From contig NC_135002.1 of assembly GCF_051020985.1 (NCBI RefSeq), positions 8,184,001-8,248,000 of the forward strand: DNA of 64,000 nt. The letters run 5' to 3'. The DNA comes from Nomia melanderi. Its lineage: Eukaryota; Arthropoda; Insecta; Hymenoptera; Halictidae. The translations under genes were made by a program, and so were the position numbers. Positions 59,841-64,000 of this stretch are shown one piece after another (position 1 is the stretch's first letter; each line of letters starts with the position of its first letter). The notes under the pieces are model-generated. The model was not told the DNA's origin. It did not search any database and worked only from the letters and a program-made list of their open reading frames with translations.

Positions 59841-61870
59841 TGCGTAATTATTATTTCTTTCAAGGGAAGCGCGTAGAAATCTAGTCTCCTAAGTGAAACT
59901 CACAAAAACTGTAACAAAATTCCCTCGCAATCCGATTTGGTATCACTGCATTGCGATCAATGATATCACCTAAGTGGTCTATTACCACAATTTCCGTCTA
60001 GCTTCGGCTAGTTACGCATCGCAGCCCCGAAAAAAGGAGGCGCCACTGTTTTCCGACATCCCCGTGCGAAGGTATCACGTTCAATCAGGACTAAATCATT
60101 TCCAACGTAGAACAGCCGGCGCCAAGAATTGGTTTCTTCGTAAACTTTCTTCCGGCCGTTAGCGCGTTTTACCGGAAATCGAGGCAGAGTCGCGATCTCG
60201 ATTAATGACGAGCGCGCCGAGTCATTCGGTTGTAATTTGATGCTCCTACGATGCCGGCAATTACTGGTCTGCGGCTGAAAAACCGCATTCACTGTAGATA
60301 AGCGAACCTGCGGTAGAACAGCAGGTCGGCTGCTCGTTTACCTCGTTTGATTTTTATTTTACCGCCGGTCTGTTGCGCTATCGTTCCGATCGGAGTCCAC
60401 CGTTTTCTGTAATCCGTAACATCAACTGGAGCGCCGCGATCCTGCTGACAGATATTACACGCTGCCCGCACAGTGTAATTAATAATCTCGACCGAAACGT
60501 TCGCGCGCGCTTCCTTGTGCTCGTTGTTCTTTCCGATCGATCAGAAAAAGTGTTTCACTCGAAAGCTTTCGTTTCCCCGCGTCCCCCGCCGTCGTCGATA
60601 GAAACCGTTCCGCGGAATATTTGAAAAACGCTCGGCTCTCCTCGATTTTATTGTTCATCAACGAACGACGGATCGCTGCGCGAAAGCAACTTCCGCGTTT
60701 CCAAGTTATCTCCTTCTATCGATGACAAACACCGAGCAAAAGTGTTCGAGCCCGTAATCCCTTGGTAACACCGTCGAAAAGGAAATCGCGACGGTGTCGC
60801 AAATATCGCTCGTCGAAATCGCTTTGAACGCACGCGAACCGAAGAATCGAAACGAAATCGCGCGAAACAATTACTCGTTCGGACAAATTAGAAAAGTTGA
60901 TGGGAACAAAGCTGCCGGAAGCGGCTTGCAGCGTGCTCGACCCTTTCGGAATACCGAGGATCCAGTCGCGATCCGAGTTGAAAACAAAGAGGCGAAAAAA
61001 AAAAGAGCGATAGATAAAGAGAGAATCGAGATACTCTGTCTATGTAGGACAGCGTCTCGATGCACGAATTTCCGTGAATCGAGCAACAGTAGCAACAAAA
61101 GCCACGAGTGCAAACACTCGCGAGAGCCCCGAAATGCTTTTCGAAAGCGGCGGCGAAATCGAGAGGCTCGTAGCGGAAAGCGTAACCCGCTTCCCCCGGT
61201 GCCCCGGTTGCAATCTGTCCGCTCGCCCAACCCCGAGGACCCGGCGAGCAGCGATCCCCCTTTTGCTTCGCGCCCGCCAGAGGCAGAGACATTTGGCGCT
61301 CGGGCTTTTGCCATTCGAAAGAAGAATCGGAAAGGATGCGGAGAGAGCGTGCCGAGCCAAACTGTCGCGCCAATCGTTAGCCTCGTACCCTGCCGATCTC
61401 TCCCTGTGAGCAAGAGGACCGACTGCCAACAAGCTTTTAAATGCGGCAGGGTTAGAAGAAAAATATAGAGAGAACAGAACTAGCTACAGTTACCCTTAAA
61501 AATCTACACCTGCTGATTTTAAGCGTTTAACGGAAACAATGGTTGGAACATTGACTGCTTTAGTGGTTGAAATTGGATCGCGAAGAATATCTGGTATTCG
61601 TTTGGAAAACACGTGTTGGGAATGTAGAATTGTGTTTTTGATTGTGCACCTTTATGATTGTGAGAATAACTGAATTGCTAATTGATAATCGACTGCTCAG
61701 TTACTAGGAATATATAGAATGACGTCGTTGACGATACTTTTTTCGAAACTATTTCGTAAAGTTTGATCGTTTCAGGATGAAACGTTCGAAGATCGAATAT
61801 TCGTGAAGATCACAATCTCCAAGATTTAAGGAAAGACTAAGATTCATTTGAGAAGTGTTAGATCAGTAGA
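59840..61870. other. Skew island 19: AC-rich, GC core, GT-rich
   Basis: The left flank is C-biased (59881-59940: 16 C, 8 G). A long core covers 60000-61470. The right flank is G-biased (61561-61620: 19 G, 6 C). A 224-codon + frame at 60794-61468 opens with GTG and contains no ATG at all, and frames of 130-180 codons oppose it on the - strand; all are rejected as genes. Confidence 0.7.
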
Positions 61871-61879
61871 TCTCTCAAC

Positions 61880-62689
<810 letters not shown>

Positions 62690-62690
<1 letters not shown>

Positions 62691-64000
62691 CATTGTACCC
62701 GCCAATGACGCGCCTCTGTGCTTCGTTGCGCTTTCATCTCCTTTTGTTAATCGGTCACCAACATTTTATAATAATCTCTCTGTCTTGCCCTGCTCGAAAT
62801 GCAGAGTTATGACGCTCGTTATATTACATTAGTGATTTCCGAGAGGAAGCACGCGCGGAAGTCGGGAGAGGTAATCGAGAAATTGAAGTTTAGTCGAGCA
62901 CTGATTTCGCTCCTCTGATTGAAAGGCAACAGAGTGTAACTTCTTACGGCTGATTTTATTACGCACTGAGAGCATTCGAATGAAACGAGTCGAGAGGAAG
63001 ACACGATGATCCCGATGGTTTTTGGCAGTGGGTCAATGTTCATCCGGAACAAACGAACGAAACGATCGTTCCCTTCGTCCGTGTTATCACCGCCGCAGAA
63101 TTAATACAAATTTCCATATCTATTGAACGAGGTTATCACAACTATGCGTGTAACTATATGTAACAAACGCGGTCTAACCGACAACCGTGGATGCTCGCTC
63201 GACCGTGAGCTCCGCGCAAAGTAGACGCGCTCAGTTTTACCCCGCATAAATTATCCGCAAACAGAACACCGCCTCGCTCCGAAGGATTCTGTTCTGTGGA
63301 AATTCATTAACCTGGATCGTATTCGAACGTCACTTCGAAGTAAGCATTTCATTATCAACGCGACATTTACGCGTAAACGCACGGCGCTCGATTTCAAATT
63401 GGCGTGAATTAACCAACGCGCTGCTAGAGACTATCAAACCACGCAATAAGTATCATTCGTTTCGTTCGACACGTCTAGACACACGATTTTAAAGAAGAAA
63501 ACAATCCACGCTGCACAGTATTCACTACACCACATAATTCGCCAACCTCAATCACAGTTTCAACAAGTTACTAGTGCGTTTTGACTTGTATATATTTTTA
63601 ATTTCACTTATTCACGCGTTTACCGTTAGTTCATAGCATTGCCAACCGATTGAAGAACTTTAAATAAAATATTAAACTACGAGTAATTTCAACTATTCGA
63701 GGTAGGTTAAAATATATCCCACCTTCCCCAAAAGCTAAGCAAAGGGTGAGACAGTTTTCAACCCACCTAACCGCAAAGCGTTAACTCAAATTTTAAATCC
63801 CGGAATTCGGGGCGAGTCGGATATTTCTCATTTGTCAGTTTTTGCTTATAAAACCGAGATTTTTAAGTTCCTAAAAATCTTGTTCCACTGATATTGAAGC
63901 TGAATGTATAATAATAACAAATTTATGAAAAAAATCTTCATTCTCTGTTTCAACTATTAGATTTTCGCTGTTAGACAACGAATTTATATGGCTTTCCACA
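62690..64000. other. Spacer at window end, nothing recognised
   Basis: Mixed DNA, GC-richer at 62980-63250 and AT-rich after 63500. No gene, repeat family or RNA gene recognised. Confidence 0.4.

Noticed and set aside
60794..61468. 224-codon open frame on the + strand
   Set aside because: It opens with GTG and contains no ATG. Frames of 130-180 codons are open on the opposite strand, and there is no recognisable domain. It lies in a GC-rich core where stop codons are rare.

Overview
This window looks like eukaryotic, non-coding chromosomal DNA from an insect, most likely a hymenopteran such as a bee or ant. No reading frame can be recognised as a gene. There is no operon layout, no rRNA or tRNA and no CRISPR array. 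The sequence is CpG-rich and alternates between AT-rich stretches and GC-rich islands. It carries many short dispersed repeats with TTAA at both ends (piggyBac-type MITEs) and ordinary microsatellites. The taxon is an inference from this style, not from a diagnostic gene. The longest frames opening with ATG are 162 and 172 codons; neither resembles a known family, and the longer frames that exist open only with GTG or TTG or run through microsatellites. The window is best read as a gene desert or the inside of a very large intron.

The repeat content is the clearest annotation. At least four small families of 150-260 bp TTAA-flanked elements are present, here called A (3595, 36150, 37824 and a remnant near 5495), B (18544, 25479), C (8884, 18522, 23516) and D (7680, 11400, 18986). 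A 400-bp element lies at 44695 and isolated piggyBac-like ends at several places. At 18522-19208 a B element sits inside a C element with a duplicated TTAA, and a D element starts on the TTAA that ends C. Tandem duplications occur at 9102, 13171 and 42496. Microsatellites include a (CT)48 tract at 62445, a (CT)n tract at 55127, (AC)13 at 41481 and (AT)n at 47849.

The most interesting pattern is compositional. About twenty GC- and CpG-rich cores of 0.4-1.5 kb recur through the window. Where their flanks are informative, the left flank on the + strand is rich in A and C and poor in G, and the right flank is rich in G and T and poor in C. The order AC-rich, GC-rich core, GT-rich holds on both sides at about thirteen cores, and I found none clearly reversed. 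The same polarity is expected around bidirectional replication origins, divergent transcription or R-loop start sites, or strand-asymmetric mutation around recombination sites. It also explains many spurious open frames, because G-poor strands lack TAG and TGA.

Candidate regulatory DNA includes a CpG-rich block at 20620-21330 with two splice-donor-like sites, a GC-box and CRE-bearing block at 42900-43300, and a nested inverted repeat built from CAGGT/ACCTG motifs at 17281-17336. No function is shown for any of these.
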